This document shows positions 21,791-36,800 of a stretch of 64,000 nt of DNA, in pieces. This stretch comes from Petrosia ficiformis. Its lineage: Eukaryota; Porifera; Demospongiae; Haplosclerida; Petrosiidae. Within the stretch, counting starts at the first letter, position 1. Every line of letters begins with the position of its first letter. The position numbers and the translations under genes are program-made. The DNA is taken from contig OX345646.1 in assembly GCA_947044365.1 (NCBI GenBank), forward strand, positions 1,352,001-1,416,000. The letters are read 5' to 3'. Under the pieces are notes generated by a model that did no database searches, was not told the DNA's origin, and worked only from the letters and a program-made list of their open reading frames with translations.

Positions 21791-22679
21791 ACATACTACA
21801 GTATGTAAATCCCATAGGAATAGTGTACAATTGTGGTAGTTACTACTGAAACTGGAGTACAACATATGCTATTTGTTATTATAGAAATAGATACTGGAAG
21901 AGCTGTTGTTTTCACATGTGTGAAAATGGGAATAATAATAGTACACCACTGGTTGTACCTATAATACTATCATAAGTATCATTACTATGCTATATACATG
22001 TAAATTGTATTAATATTTATTACACTCATTGTGAAGTGTTGGTAATTTTTGTATCTGTGTATTAGTAAATTTTATGGGAATCTATGAGAATCAGGAAAGA
22101 GCTACTGCAAACATAAAATTATACGAGGAAGACAATTAGTGATAAGTGTTTGCTAAAACCTTTCAGTTATAAACTTATGACAGTTTGTATAACTCATGGT
22201 TGCTGTTTTCAGACCTTCTGGTTCCATGTTTTTTCAAGTCATATGCTGCACATGTGATTCAAGCATACCATATGGTACTTAATATTTCACTTTTCAGAAG
22301 AAGGTTCTTGTTTAGAGGGAGCAAAGACTAAGATACAAGACATATAAGTTTATAATAATTATATAAACTTATATATATATATTATTAATATAACATACTT
22401 TATTTTTAGTTCTGCATGTTGTCATTCAATGATGAAATGAACAACTTATCACTTATTTATGGGTCTGAGTCGTGCACTAAGTTCTGTTTGGTGAAATCAT
22501 TGCTCATTTGTATGTGTCAATACCTGGGTCCAATGCTGACGATTCATTGTGATAATTATGTATTAGTCAATATAAATTGAAACTAATACTTATATAAATA
22601 TTACCTAGTAGGAAAAGCAAATCAGCATTATTGCATTGAAACTCTTGTAACCAACTGATCTTTTACTTTTTACAGTTTA

Positions 22680-24720
22680 TGGTGGGGAGGGTTCTGTACT
22701 GTGAGTGTATTTATATTTGCTGTGTGATTATCAACTACTCATTTGTTATCTAGAACTAGAAAAGCCGATCATTCTCCATTATAGTCGTAACTCAATACTG
22801 GAGCTGTTCATATTTGAAACTGTGATATTGAAATAAATCATAAAATTACAAAGTGGTGAACTTGTCACAGTTTTACTGAGAAGGTATGTCATGTGTTGTC
22901 CTGAGTTTTAGACGGGTATTCCTTTTGTTCATTAATAATCTAAATACAGTGGATACATGTACATGTAGGGCATAAACAAAGGTGGTAACATTCGAAGGTT
23001 CGTTATAATTCCTTACCTTTGAAGGTAGAATCCATTCCACAAAGGTTCGCAATTAACACATGGTTAATTATTTGCTGCAATAATTATTTATAACTCTTAA
23101 TTATTACATTTGTCACGTGGAGATCGATAATGGCTGAGAGTGAAGAGACCACGGACGAGAGTTTGGACTTTCAAAACTAGAATGTACTGAATCTCATCTG
23201 CCATCTTCTGAATTAAGAGGTCTCCCATTAGATAAACACTTGTATAGGTACAAAGTTAACACATTCATAGTGTTACACCTTCGTGAACCTTCGTTGAAAC
23301 AAACCTTCGAAGGTGTAAAAATCACCTTCGTTTATGCCCTGATATACATGTAGTTTAACTTTATTTTAAGTGATGCAAATACATTTGATTGTGTGTAGGA
23401 AAAGATGTGTTAATGATATTCTTTTTGATTGCTCGTTTTTCAGCCCACATCTTAGAATTAAGCTTTCGATCCTTGAAGGCAAGTTGCTGCCCCACCTACA
23501 TGTACATGAGTAGATGTAGATACCAATTTTGTTGATTTCTTGCATAAAGTAAGTGAAAACTTGTTTTTGATGTTAAGCATTTAGAATAAGATTAAAAATG
23601 GAATAAGACCCTTTTCCTATATATATATATAATATATGCTGTGTCTATTCATTCATTTGGCAGCCAGACTTAATTCTCAAACACTATGTATCCAGCAGTG
23701 GGAATGTGTTGTCAATCCTTGGAATTATGTTTTATCATATCCTCATGTTGTTTTATTTGTATGTCTATCTGAGTATATGTATATAGTTAAAACCATGACC
23801 TGAGAAAATGCAGGACTGACAGCTCTTGTAGGCCCCACCATGTTTTATATTTGGTATTTCAAATTAGATAGCTGCTGACAGTGCTTCAGTAATTACAATT
23901 ACAGTGCTCGAAATAATTTTTGAAAGTGTCCAGCAGAAGCACCAGGACAAAACAATATTTGACCAGCAAGTTGTGAATTTTGTCTGGACCAGCAAGTCTC
24001 ACAAATCTGTATTGTACCCATTTATGTCTTATGAGATATAGAAGTAATCCACTAAGCTATGACTACTCTTGACTAATAATTTCCCTTTACTGTGAGATTA
24101 ATGTACTCATTTTCTATAACTAATCAGACAATTTGTCCAGTTAAATGCAATTTTGTCCAGACAAAGCAGTGAAATGGCCGGAAAATGGCCAATTGCTGGA
24201 TGTTATTTGGAGCACTGAATTAGTACAAAGTAGTTTGGACATCTCCATGTATCCTGCAGGACCAACTAACAACATTTCCTAGTAACCAATAAATTAGTTA
24301 CTTCAACAATTTTGTTTTTATAGTTAGGACTGGAAAAGCCACTATCTGATGAGAGGTGTGAGCTTGCATGAGATAGTGTTCATTGTGGATTATACCAGTG
24401 GATTAGGCTCTTACACAAAACCATTTCCATACCCTAATGAATAGTGTTTGAAATTTACATATGGCTACTGGACATATAGACATAATGTATAATATAATAT
24501 TTGATATTTTAATGCAAGAAGGAGACCTTACAAAATATTTTATTTATCAGTTTGCACTTTTGTATGTCCTTAAGATACTAAATTTAAGTACCATCTTCCT
24601 GCACAAAATGGCCATAATATTTTTCATAGAAGGAACAAGATATTGAAAGACATTATAAATTATATAATTATTGCTTTTATCTGATAGTAAATAAAATTTA
24701 GTAAGTCTATATCTTATACT
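22680..24720 (+). repeat. Leader module, copy 3
   Basis: It carries the leader exon about 22754-22883, the acceptor CGTTTTTCAG at 23443, one minisatellite unit (24336-24392) and the downstream block that precedes the start-codon exon elsewhere. The start-codon exon itself is missing. A roughly 370-bp insert at about 22965-23345 begins and ends with GCATAAACAAAGG / its complement (CCTTCGTTTATGCC), so it looks like a foldback insertion. Confidence 0.5.
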
Positions 24721-25090
24721 ACATTGCAAAAACTAACCTGTTAAAACAACTAATTTGTTGGTTAGTATAGATACACACATGCTAATACCACAACTACTTT
24801 GTACTATATGATCAATCAGTTGAAGCATTTACAGTGATGATGTAGTGTCTATACTTATATTTCGGGCCCTCAATTTGATAACTTTACCACTGTGTCTGGC
24901 CTTCAAAAGGTTTGGAAACCAGTAAACACATAATCTAGTGTACAATTGTATAATTGGTATGTAGCAACATCATGCATGTAGCCATAACAATCTGTATGAC
25001 CAGCTATATTGAAACTTATGCTATTCCTTGTGACTCAATAACTTGGTTATTTTAACAAATTAATTTTTAGAGTATAATATTTATTATTGT
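24721..25090. other. Gene-free spacer between leader modules 3 and 4
   Basis: No exon, repeat or recognisable element seen. Confidence 0.5.
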
Positions 25091-27339
25091 TTTGCTGTTT
25101 TTCAGTATAGCGAAGGGGCAGATACTACTATTGTCCAGCATCATTCTCTACAGTTAGAGGCTTCGAAGATTATTGTAGGTATGTTGTGTTGCTATATAGT
25201 AGTAAATAACATTTCCTTCACACAACAGAACTGCTCATCAAAAGTGATTACTCTCAAAATCGTGAACTTGAGGTCAAGACTAGACTGGAGCTGTTGATAG
25301 CTAGAGTTAGTCCAGCTTAGAATATTGCTATCTAGCTAGCTTGAACACATTTACAACTTACAGGCATAATTGTGAATAGCATGTACACATGTGGGTGTAG
25401 CTTGTCTTAAATGGTGGATTATTGTTTGCAATCTGGAATGCTTTGCAAATAGAAATTATGATTTTATCTTTCATAATTTTTGTACATAATACATTATATA
25501 CAGCCCAGTTTAATATAGAAGAGAGAGATCAGGCTAGAAATTTGTAATGGCCAATTGCATTTGCCTAGTAGATCTATAAACATCAAATAAAATAGGATCT
25601 TTTTGTGTGAATGTGATGTGAATGTGATGTGAAAATTAACCATTATACAGTGAGAGGGTGTACCTCTCAATGTAGTAAATTCCACCCATTTAAGTTGGAA
25701 TTCAGCCATATTTGCTATGTGATTATCAATTAATCATTTGTTATCTTCTTCATTAAAACTAGAGCAGCAGATCATACTCCATTATCAAGGTCTATTGAAA
25801 TACTGGAGCCATTCGTATTTGAAGCTGTGATATTGAAATAGATAGCTACATCAAAAAATTACAAAGTGTTGAACTTGCCACAGTTTTACTGTGAAGGTAT
25901 GTCATGTGTTGTCCTGAGTTTTACGTAAATAGATACGTAAATAGATGAGGATTCCTTTTGTTCATTAATAATCTAAACACATTGCATAATTATATAGTTC
26001 AACTTCATTTGTAAGTGATGCAAACACATGTGTCTGGGTATAGGAAAATGTGTCGTATTTGATATTCATTTTTAAATGGCAATTGCTCGTTTTTCAGTGT
26101 ACATCTTATAGTAGTAAGAATTAAGCTTTCAATACTCGAAGATGAGTTGTTGCCCTACCTACATGTAAATGTCAATATTGTTGGTTTCTTGCATAAAGCA
26201 GCTGAAAACTAGTGTTTGATCTTAAGCATTTGGATAATTAAATAACATCTTTTCTATGATCACATACATAATATATATATGTTGTGTCCATTCATCTGGC
26301 AGCCAGACCGAATATTCAAACACTATGTACCCAGCATATGTTGTCAATCCTAGGGTGTATTATGATTTATCATCCTCGTTATATAGGGAGTTCAAAATTG
26401 AACATTATGCCAGCCCCCCAGAAAACCAACCCCATGTTGTTTTGTTTGTATGTCTATTGAGTGTATGTATATAGTTACGACCTTACCTGCATGATTGGCC
26501 AGGTCCTTCAGTCCTTTCTGTAAAAACAAAATTGTTATAGTAACGATTAGTACCAGTTGCAAGAAATATTGTCAATCTAGTTAATTGGTCCTGCAGGATA
26601 CATGTGGAGCTACTTTGTAGTAATTGTAATTACTGAAACACTACTAGCAGCTATTTAATTTTAGAAATACCAATTTACCAAATATAAAACCTGATGGAAA
26701 CAACAAGCCACTATCTGAGGGGAGGTGGGATTACATGGGATAGTGTTCATTTGGGAGTGGAAGCCACTATCTGAGGGAGGTAGGGGCTTGGATGGGATAG
26801 TGTTCATGGTATTGAGAGAGAAGCTAACAAGCCACTATCTGAGGGGAGGTGGGAGCTTGCATGGGATAGTGTTCATTTTGAATTGTACTGTATAGTGGAT
26901 TGGGCTCTTACACAAAGGTGTCCAAACAAGGAAGAAACTAAAATTTTTTGAAAAGTTCTTCTTCTTCCGTTCACATATCAAATATTATATTATACATTGT
27001 GTCTGTTTGTCCAGTAGCCAGATGTAATTTTCAAACACTATCCATTTGGTTATGGAAATGGCCAATGAATCAGTTTGAATAACAGCTCACTTTTGTACGT
27101 GCTTAAGATACTAAATTTAATTACCATCTTGCTGCACAAAATGGTCATAGTATATTTCATAGTAGGAACAAGATATTGGAAAAGATTATAAATTGTTTTA
27201 TTATTGAATCAGTATAGTTTTATCTGATGGTAAATAACATTTAGTAAATCTATATCACTAATTATTATACTAATATTTATTTATTATTATTTAGCTGTTT
27301 TTCAGTATTAATTTATAATTCCACAGAGCAGCCCAAGAG
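25091..27339 (+). repeat. Leader module, copy 4 (5' region of gene 2)
   Basis: It is near-identical over most of its length to 1590-3845. It has a leader exon ending 25178 (donor GTATGTTG), one ending 25896, and an acceptor at 26097. The acceptor of the middle exon is mutated (CATTAAAACT instead of CATTAGAACT), so that exon may be skipped or start elsewhere here. The minisatellite is at 26706-26876. Confidence 0.55.
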
Positions 27340-29455
27340 ATGGAAGATGTTGTTGATCAACCTTTATCAGGTACGTTCATCTTTGTTCAATAAAATTAAA
27401 AACAGTAATTATAATTTTAATATTTAGAGATGATAATACTGATTACAATAGTAAGTACTATTACATTTTCCAATATCCAGATAAACATCTAGTTCCATTA
27501 TTTGAAGCAATCAGTGATGTTACTGACTGGTTTGCACTTGGGCTTGCTCTGGGTATATCTCGTCCTGTGTTAGAGCAGATTAGAAATGAAAATCATAGTG
27601 AACGTAATCAAACAGTTGGTATGCTACGTAAGTGGTTGGAGAGTGGAACAGCCTCATGGTCCATACTGGTTAATACTCTAAGGAGCCCATCAGTTGATAA
27701 TCATCATTTGGCCGATAAAATTGCTAGACTCCACCACAGTAAGTGTAATTATATGTCTCATTACAAGTATTCTCTTAATGTACATATACATGTAGTAAAG
27801 TTTGTAGTATTTAATTAATAAACAGCAACTTAAAATTTATTGATTGATAAATGTCAAATTGTACATACATTTACATGTATAACATTTGGTTGTGTATCCC
27901 GTTATGAAAAACGTTAGTAGATAATCATTATGCATGTTAGATGTGTACCATTTATTTTGTGGTTGGTGGAATTATCCTATTAATTGTAGTATAGTTGCTT
28001 CTAGCCTTTTCTTAATTTATGAAAATAAAGAATTGTTTAACTTACAAAATAGCATCAAAATTGCTTGCAAAGATCATGATATGTTCCAGTGTAGAGTTTG
28101 ATTGTTAAAATACTTTATAGTATTGAACATTAAAAATTATTCTATTATATACACTGGTTGCTTGTGTACTGTCTGTGTGGACTATTTCACAAACTATTTA
28201 TGGTGAATATAATCAGTGTTCTCACCAGTGTTCAAACGAATCGTTATTATAAGGATTTTATTTGGTAAACACAGACCTTGTTCCTGTTGCACCTATGAAA
28301 CAAAATATTCAAGAAAGATCACCAAACACTGACGGAGCATTAGAATGTGACATAAGTGATGGTGTGATACAGCAGACAAATAGTAAGTTAAAGTATAGTA
28401 TACGATCTTAATTATTTATTAACCAAGGCCATGTACATTAGAGTTGTTATAGTATGACTATAGTGACCACTTTTAGTTATAGTTATAATATGCCTAGCTA
28501 GTTAATTGTAGTTTAATTAACTAAAATAATTACTAAAAGGGTTTTAGTTTTAGTTAACTAATTGAAAGTGCACATTGAATTGAAATTATTTTATCTGTAA
28601 AGAAAGGGTTACACAACAGGTATTCCTATATATGTGCTCTCCTATGACATTATTAGTCATTTTTCATTTTAGTTAGTTATAGTTATTACAGTAGACCTGT
28701 AACTTAGTTATAGTTTAGTAAGAATGCCTTACTAAAAGGAATCTTAGTTATAGTTATTAACTACAACAACACAGTCACTAGTATTAATATATGCAATTCA
28801 TAATCTAACTATTGAACAGGTTAAAACTTAGTATAACCAAAAATATTTACCTAACTAACTTTTAGTCCAGTTTCCAACATTCCAAGCACTAGTAAAATAG
28901 CACTTGCGTTGATTAATAAGTGACATTTTAATTAGGCCACACTCCTCATGAATAATTAATGAGATATGACCCTACCATCAGTGACAGTCCAGCTATGCCA
29001 TTGTTTAAAGGAGTCCTATTTCTAGCCCTGGATAAAAAAGGGTTTTTGAACTTTACAAGAGAGACTTGAAACTTACTCAGAGAAAAACTCAGTTTAGCTT
29101 ACTTAGGCTATGATAATTAGCACCATTTCACCACCCCCTCCCCCATCAGTCATTATACTCCCAGTGGAAGTGAGGGGATCTGAGCTTCTGTAATTAAACA
29201 CTAATTACATCATAACTCATAAGGTGATGTGAACAACGATTGCATCAAGAAAAAAACTGTGTGTTTAGCCTCAGCAGACCTTGCTATAATTACCTTAACT
29301 TCAGAGAGTGTGGCCGGCACTACTTTCTATGTATAAAAGTTTTTGCAATGTTACATTCATTTTATTTTGGGTGATTTCATGTAATTATTTTGAATCATTT
29401 CAGAATATACAGACCAGCTGCCAATAATGCAAGGTGCTCACAGTCAATCTTTAAC

Positions 29456-29490
<35 letters not shown>

Positions 29491-32400
29491 TATAAAGTAT
29501 AATTCATCTGTTGTATTTATTTGTTATGTAAATTGTATGATATATGGAGGAAAACGTAGTATTCCCATGTAATTATAAAGATAGTTTTTGCCTTCATATA
29601 ATCTATAGCTATATAGCAATATAGCAGTCATAGGCATGACTCTATGGGCCAACAGATATCATAGTGAGCTAACAAGACTACATAATTCTAATAACTATGA
29701 ATTATTTATATTATTATTATTATTATTCTGTAGATAACTACAAGAAAGCTTTTCAAGATGCTGTCAAGACCCCTGATCCCTTATGTACTTATATGGCTCA
29801 TTGCTTAGCTTTTGGACCACATGGATCTGGAAAAACTACTCTCCTACATCGTCTTACAGGCAAACCTTTAGGAACACTAGCTACAGGCGATATGATGTTT
29901 CCAAAATATATTGTAGCTACGGGTGGCAAATGGTACCATATACCAAATCTTGAAGAAGTGGCAGTTAAACTTGCTGAATCTGCTGCTAATCCCTTAACAG
30001 CTTCAATGCCACTCTCAACGATACTGGAACTATATACGATGCAATCAAAAGATACAGTTTCCGATGATACACTTGGAACAAATCCCACAGCTTCTCCTCA
30101 ATATGATAAGATCTTAGACTCCATCAGAGACAGCAAACTTCTTGATGATAGCACAGTGATTACATATATTGACCATGGAAGTCAGCCAGAATTCCAAGAG
30201 ATGGTGCCTGTTCTACTTGCTGGGCCTGCAATCTTTATTTTTATTTTTAGCTTGGCGGAAGGTCTAGACAGTAAATATACTGCTTCCTATGGTTCGTCTG
30301 ACCGTCAACGTCATCTTTACGAAAGTTCTTTCACTGTCAAGGAAGTGTTTATGCACTTTCTTTACGCCATTGGCAGTTATCAGAGTGTATTATCACTCAA
30401 AAGTAGAGTCTGTCCACCTTCTATCTTGGTAGTAGGAACGAACAAAGATAGAATAAGTGAGGCAAAGGTGAGAGGAATTGACAAAGAGCTACAACAAGCT
30501 GTAGAGGATACTTCCTTGCATAAAAGCGATGCCATCGAATATTTTTCAAAGGAGCAACTTATCATACCAGTGGATAACTACAATGACAATGACGATAGTG
30601 TTTCTGTTAGAAATGTGGTGGAGAGGATAGTTAAAAAACATGGATCACCATACAGAATCGAGTTCCCTATACCCTGGTTAGCTCTTGATTTGGCTTTGCG
30701 AAAATATCTGCCAACTATGACTTATACAAAATGTACAGAAATAGCAAACAATTACGACATCTCAGAGGAAGATTTGCCAAAGTGCTTGTCGTTTCTTCAT
30801 CACGAAATCGGCAGTATTCGTTACTATGATAGTGTAAAAGAGCTTAAAAATATTGTTGTCATACAACCAACCGTGATCTTTGAGGCAATCTCAGGGCTAA
30901 TTATTAACACCTTTATTGGTGAGAATGTTCCCTCATCTCTGTTCAAGAAGTTTAGAAGTTTGGGTTTATTAGAAAGCGATACCATTGAAAATATTTTCGC
31001 ACCACATCAACACAAGCTTGAGATATCTTGTGATGCATTTATAGCTCTTCTTTTTCATTTCAACATTCTTGAGTCTTCACATGATCCCGAGTTAGGTGAT
31101 TATTTTTTTCCTTGTGCTTTGGTTCATGCACCAAATCCTCCTTCTAAAAACAACCTTGATCCTCTTTTAGTGTTGTTTGAGGGAGCGTTTGTTCCTAAAG
31201 GGGTTTTTAGTGCGCTACTTGTATTTTTGTTGCGTGAGATGGAATGGAGAATTCAGCGTGATGACAAGGGTTTACCCCTTCTCTATCGTAATCAAGCATC
31301 TTTTGACGATGGTAAAGATTGTCTTATTACTCTCACAGCTACAGCTAAATGTTTGAAAGTGGTTGTAAAAGGTAAGCAAGCCGGTAGCACAAAACACTCT
31401 CGGTATAATATTCGTCAAATTCTTGAAAAAGGTGTCTTGAATGCATGCAAGAGTTTACGATACGATCAATCTATTTACTCTCGAAAGTGTGGTTTTTACT
31501 GCAATCTGCCAAAATGTGCAAAACACATTGCTGAGGTCGATCTTAAGAAAAAAGAGATTGAATGTCCTCTTACTAATAAGAGATATCCTGTAAACAGGGA
31601 GAGAGAGTATTGGTTTATTACTGATAAACCAGGTTAGTTAATAGTAATAACTATGATAGTTATAGATGTAAATCGTATTAGCATAGTATTAATTATTGAT
31701 AATTGATCAGTCCACAACACACATAGTTTGAAGAGACTATCTAATTCCATGCTTAAATTTATGAAGATAAGAAGATTTCATTTTTATATCAATTTTGCTG
31801 TTCAATCAATCATCAATGACCTAGTGATTAGTTTTGGTTTCACACCGTAATTTTATTCAATTTGTTGTGATATATATTATATATATATATATTTATTTAT
31901 TTATATTTATATATATGATGTGATTTCAATATTCAGGTTTTCCCACAATCAGTGAAGATACTGTCAAGAAAGCAAAACAGAAACTATACAGTCGATGTCG
32001 GGAGATACCAAATGCTCAAGGAATTATCTTTGTTATTGGAAAGTTTGATTCAGTTGGGACCGACGATATCGTTGAACACATGTCTTCCATCTTTCGTGAT
32101 GATTTGAATTTTGCAGTTTATCGTGAAAAAAATGTTACTAGTACAGATTTAGCTTGTCTAGTTAAAGCTGTTTCTGAATATAATGAATACCCCAAGAGTT
32201 ATCGTTTTGTAGCTTTTTATTATGCTGGATATGGAGGTGTTGATGGCTCTGGATATGAGTATTTACTACCAATGCAATTAACAGGTGGTAATGATGCAGA
32301 CGTATTGTATATTGAAAATAATATTCTTTCACCATTTCGATCAGGCATTCCTCAAAACTGCAAATTTCTGTTCTTTTTTGATTGCTGTTTGAATAATTAC

Positions 32401-33778
32401 TCTAACGAAGATGATCAGTTGACAAGCAATGCTACTATCAGGATGACAAAGAAATTTGATCTCAAAGCCCCATCAGCAGGTCTTGTTGCCTATGCCACAT
32501 CAAGTAATGAGTACAAGTTTAGTAACGACAAGATTTATGTGGGACTATGGACACAATATCTTTGCGAGCATATAACACGAGCACGTTCCCTCTCAACAAT
32601 CCTTGATGATGCAAGAAAAGACTTTGTAAAAGATATTGGAGAAGATGAATACATGTTTCCAAAACCTTGCTATGGAACACATATAGGAGAAGTCTATTTG
32701 ACAGGTATGGAAGATTGTTTTTATGGCCCGTAGGGCCATCCCTATGATTGCTTTCCCACGGGTTCGAACTATATATATATATATATATATATATGTTTGT
32801 GTCACTTGCGCGACTATGCGTTGTATACGTAGTTAAGGAAGTTGCGTCATTCCCGGGGGCTCGGTCAATTAATGGGCGTGGCGCGTAAACGAACGCGCGA
32901 TCAAGCTCTACACACCAGCAGAAAGAAAGCTGTTGAACTTACGTAGAAACTGGAACTAATAGCTAGCTATTCTGCCTGAAATATATTCCTAAAGTTCTAC
33001 AAGGTCCTTTGAAAGGTCAGGAGAGTAGATAATCAAAATAATAACTATGATAAGCTGTTGTCTTTCATGCTTGATAAAGTCAGCCATGATTACTGAATTC
33101 TGCACACCACAAAGCAGTCATATCTTCACTTAAATTTGTAAAGCAATCATAGGGATGTTTTTTTCTCTATATACACTTGTTAGATAAGATCTGGGGTATT
33201 GTCCACTGTGTTTCTATATTAAATGTATTGCCTCCATGCAAAATCAAAAACAGGAAATTGTCTACATGTAATATATATAAAATGGCTTCGAGGTGTGTAT
33301 CGGTAATATCAGACCTGAACCCAGAGATAGCAGTAAACAACTTGTCTCCAACTCTTTTCAATTTACAACTTGATTGCACATGCTCAGACTGATGCTCAGT
33401 CTCATATCAGCCCTGTGGTTTCATATCCACCCTGTGGTTGGGTGTATATCGCATATATAGCACCTGTTGGTAACTTTGATGTGGCTGTTAGCTATGGTAT
33501 ATATATACTATATAGCCTGAAAAGCCTCATACAGCACTTGGCTTCGCCTCGTGCTATATGAGGCTTCTCGACCCCACCCCTCGTGCTATATTTACCGTAC
33601 AGCACTCCACCCCGTACATATATATATGTACATGTTTATATAGAGGAGCTTACTAGTACCATAAAGCAGCACAGATATATAATTATATATATATTATGTA
33701 ATTTTAATATTTATAGTATGGTTGGTGGACCCACAAGAATGTTTCTAGTTACATAGAGAGTAGAGACATGGCCATGGG

Positions 33779-33839
<61 letters not shown>

Positions 33840-36800
33840 ATATATATTTATGTGCTTCAGGTTTCACATATACATGTACATAACATAAACAAAGTTAAAT
33901 ACTTATGAATGAATATATTTCCTTCTTAACATTTATTACAGAGAGTGGACACATGTACATGTATGCTAAAGCATTTCAAGATGCAGTCAAAAAAGAGGGA
34001 TCCATTCCAATGCATATGGTTCAGTTAATGCCTTTTGGTCCTCCTCGTGTTGGAAAGACTTGCCTGTTGAATCGACTTCTTAACAGAGATGCCCCAGGGA
34101 TACGAGCCACACGTGATTCACCAGGCAGTGGATCAGATAGCACAATTGTTTTGGATAACAGGAAGATGATATACTCCACTTTTGTAGCTGATGATAGTGA
34201 TTGGACAGAAATAAAAAATCTTGACGAAGAATCAGCATTTTATATTAAAAGTAGCACTGAGTCACAATTTGTCCCTAATTCTAATTCTGTTAATGAGTCA
34301 GCTACACTTATTGTTTCCGATAATTGTCCAATTATTACACCTTCATTTGCTCCAGTGAAAGAGTCGAATTCTCAAATTTCCATTGAGAATCTTACTGCTC
34401 ACTCACCCTCCCGGCCACAATCTGTGACAAAATTTAATGACGAACCAAGGTTGAAAGCTGGTAATGTTCCTGTTAGGCCAGGTCCAGATTCTAATACTAG
34501 TGTAACACACACTTTTTCTAATTTACTTGATGAGTTGCTAAACTCTATTAAAAGCAAAGATATGACTAAAGTTCAAAAGCTTCTCAATGACACCATGATC
34601 ATCTTCTATACTGATACTGGAGGTCAGCCAGAGTTTCAAGAGGTGCTACCTGCTCTAGTTGCTGGTCCTACAATTTTTCTCTTAATATTCAGTTTGGCTA
34701 AAGGTCTAGCCTGTCTAGGCACTAAGTACACTGTAACCTATAGTGTACCCGATGGCGAAAGTGTTCTTTATGAAAGTTCTTTCACTGTGAAGCAAGTTTT
34801 TATGCAGTGCCTTTCCAGCATTGCCAGTTATCACAACGCATTATCACATGATGTTGCACTCTTCGATTCCACCATCTTGGTCAAAACTAGGGTTCCTCCT
34901 CTTTCAGTCTTAGCAGTAGCAACACACAAAGATTTATTGGTAGATGAGGAAGAGGTGGAGAAGATTGACGAAGAGCTCAGAGCAGCAGTGGAACAGACCT
35001 CTCTCTATAAAAGTGGGTGTATTGAATATTGTCCTGATGAGGATGAGCAACTAATCATACCTGTGGATAACTACAATGAAGAAAATGATAGCAATGCTGT
35101 TAAAAAAGCAGTGCAGATTATTATTAGAAGGAAGCAAGGTAAAGAATGTCCATACAAAATTGAATTTCCTGTACCCTGGTTAGCTCTTGAGTTGTCTTTG
35201 AGACGTCTTCCACAGTCAGTTATATATTACGAGGAATGTGTACAAATAGCAAAGCAGTGTAATGTCTCTAGGAACGATTTGCCAAAGTGCTTGTGGTTTC
35301 TTCATCACAAAACAGGCACTATTCGTTACTATCATGGTATTAAAGTACTTGAAGACTATATTATTGTAAAACCAGATGTAATCTTTAAGGCAGTTTCCAA
35401 ATTAATTACTAATACCTTTACTCACGAGAAAGCTCTCAATCCTGAGGTAATGGCTTTTAGAAGGTTGGGATTATTCAAAAGGAATACTGTTGAACAAATT
35501 TTCAAAAATCAAAGCGAGCTTCAAATAAATTGTGATGTATTTCTAGCTCTTCTCGAACATCTCAACATTCTTGGGCCCGTACATGATCCTAATCCTGAGT
35601 TCAGTGATTATGATTATTTTCTTCCGTGTGCTTTGGTTCATGCACCAGAACCTCTTTCTTCCGAAGACCAATTGGATCCTCTTTTAGTGTTGTTTCAGGG
35701 AGGATTTGTTCCTAAGGGAGTTTTCAGTGCGCTACTTGTATACTTGTTGCGCGAAGTGAAATGGGTGATTCAGCGTACCGACAAACGTAAGTCTCGTCTC
35801 TATCGTAATCAAGCATATTTCTACACAGATAGCAGTGGTATAAATTGTCCTGTTAGTCTGAAAGCTACGGCCGAATGTTTTGCAGTGCATGTGGAAAGTA
35901 AGCAAGCTAGTAGCAGCTTTTGGCATAAAATTTGTCAAATTATCGAAATTGGGATATCTAATGTATGCAAGCATCTGCGATATGATGATTCATTTTGCAC
36001 TCATCAGTTTGGTTTCTACTGTGATCACCCAGACTGTGTGGATAAGGGCAAACACATTGCTAAGGTTGATTCTACAAAGAAGAACATGACGTGTGATATA
36101 ACTAACAGGCCTTATCCTGTAAACAAGGATAGAGAGCATTGGTTCATTACTAAGGAACCAGGTTAGTTGATTATAATTATCAACCATGCATACACGTTAG
36201 ATTATTGTTAACATAATTTTTGACATTTATTGTATAGAATGTTGAATAAGTAGAATCTGAAATTTTTCAGCTGTTTTAATTCTTTAAAAACACCCATAGT
36301 TCACAAAAAAGACAAAGCTTCGTCTCTATGTATCGTTTACACAATAACTATCAACATTATAGTTTACTAGTTCCATAAGTATCACCATTAACAGTGCTAT
36401 TATCAAAAGAAGTGATGAATAAATTATTCAAACAACTATATTATATAATTCCTGTATATTTACCTAGATGATATAAATATAATATTCACAATTGACCCAA
36501 ACATTGTGTTCAAAATAAATTTGCCATGAAACAACTTTAGTATCATAATCCAGTACCCTAGTACAGACAGACAGATAGACTGATTGATTGACTGATTGAC
36601 GTATTGTATGTTTTTATACACAAGCTTATAATAAAAGTCCATTGAATATTGTTCTAGGTTATGAAGTATACAGCATTTATATGTATTTCACATTAAACAC
36701 CACTTCCACATAACAACCCTACATAAGTACAAAGCACAAAGAAGCGATACCTATGTATGGTTGCTATGTGGAAATGATATTTAACAAAGAAAGGCACCAT

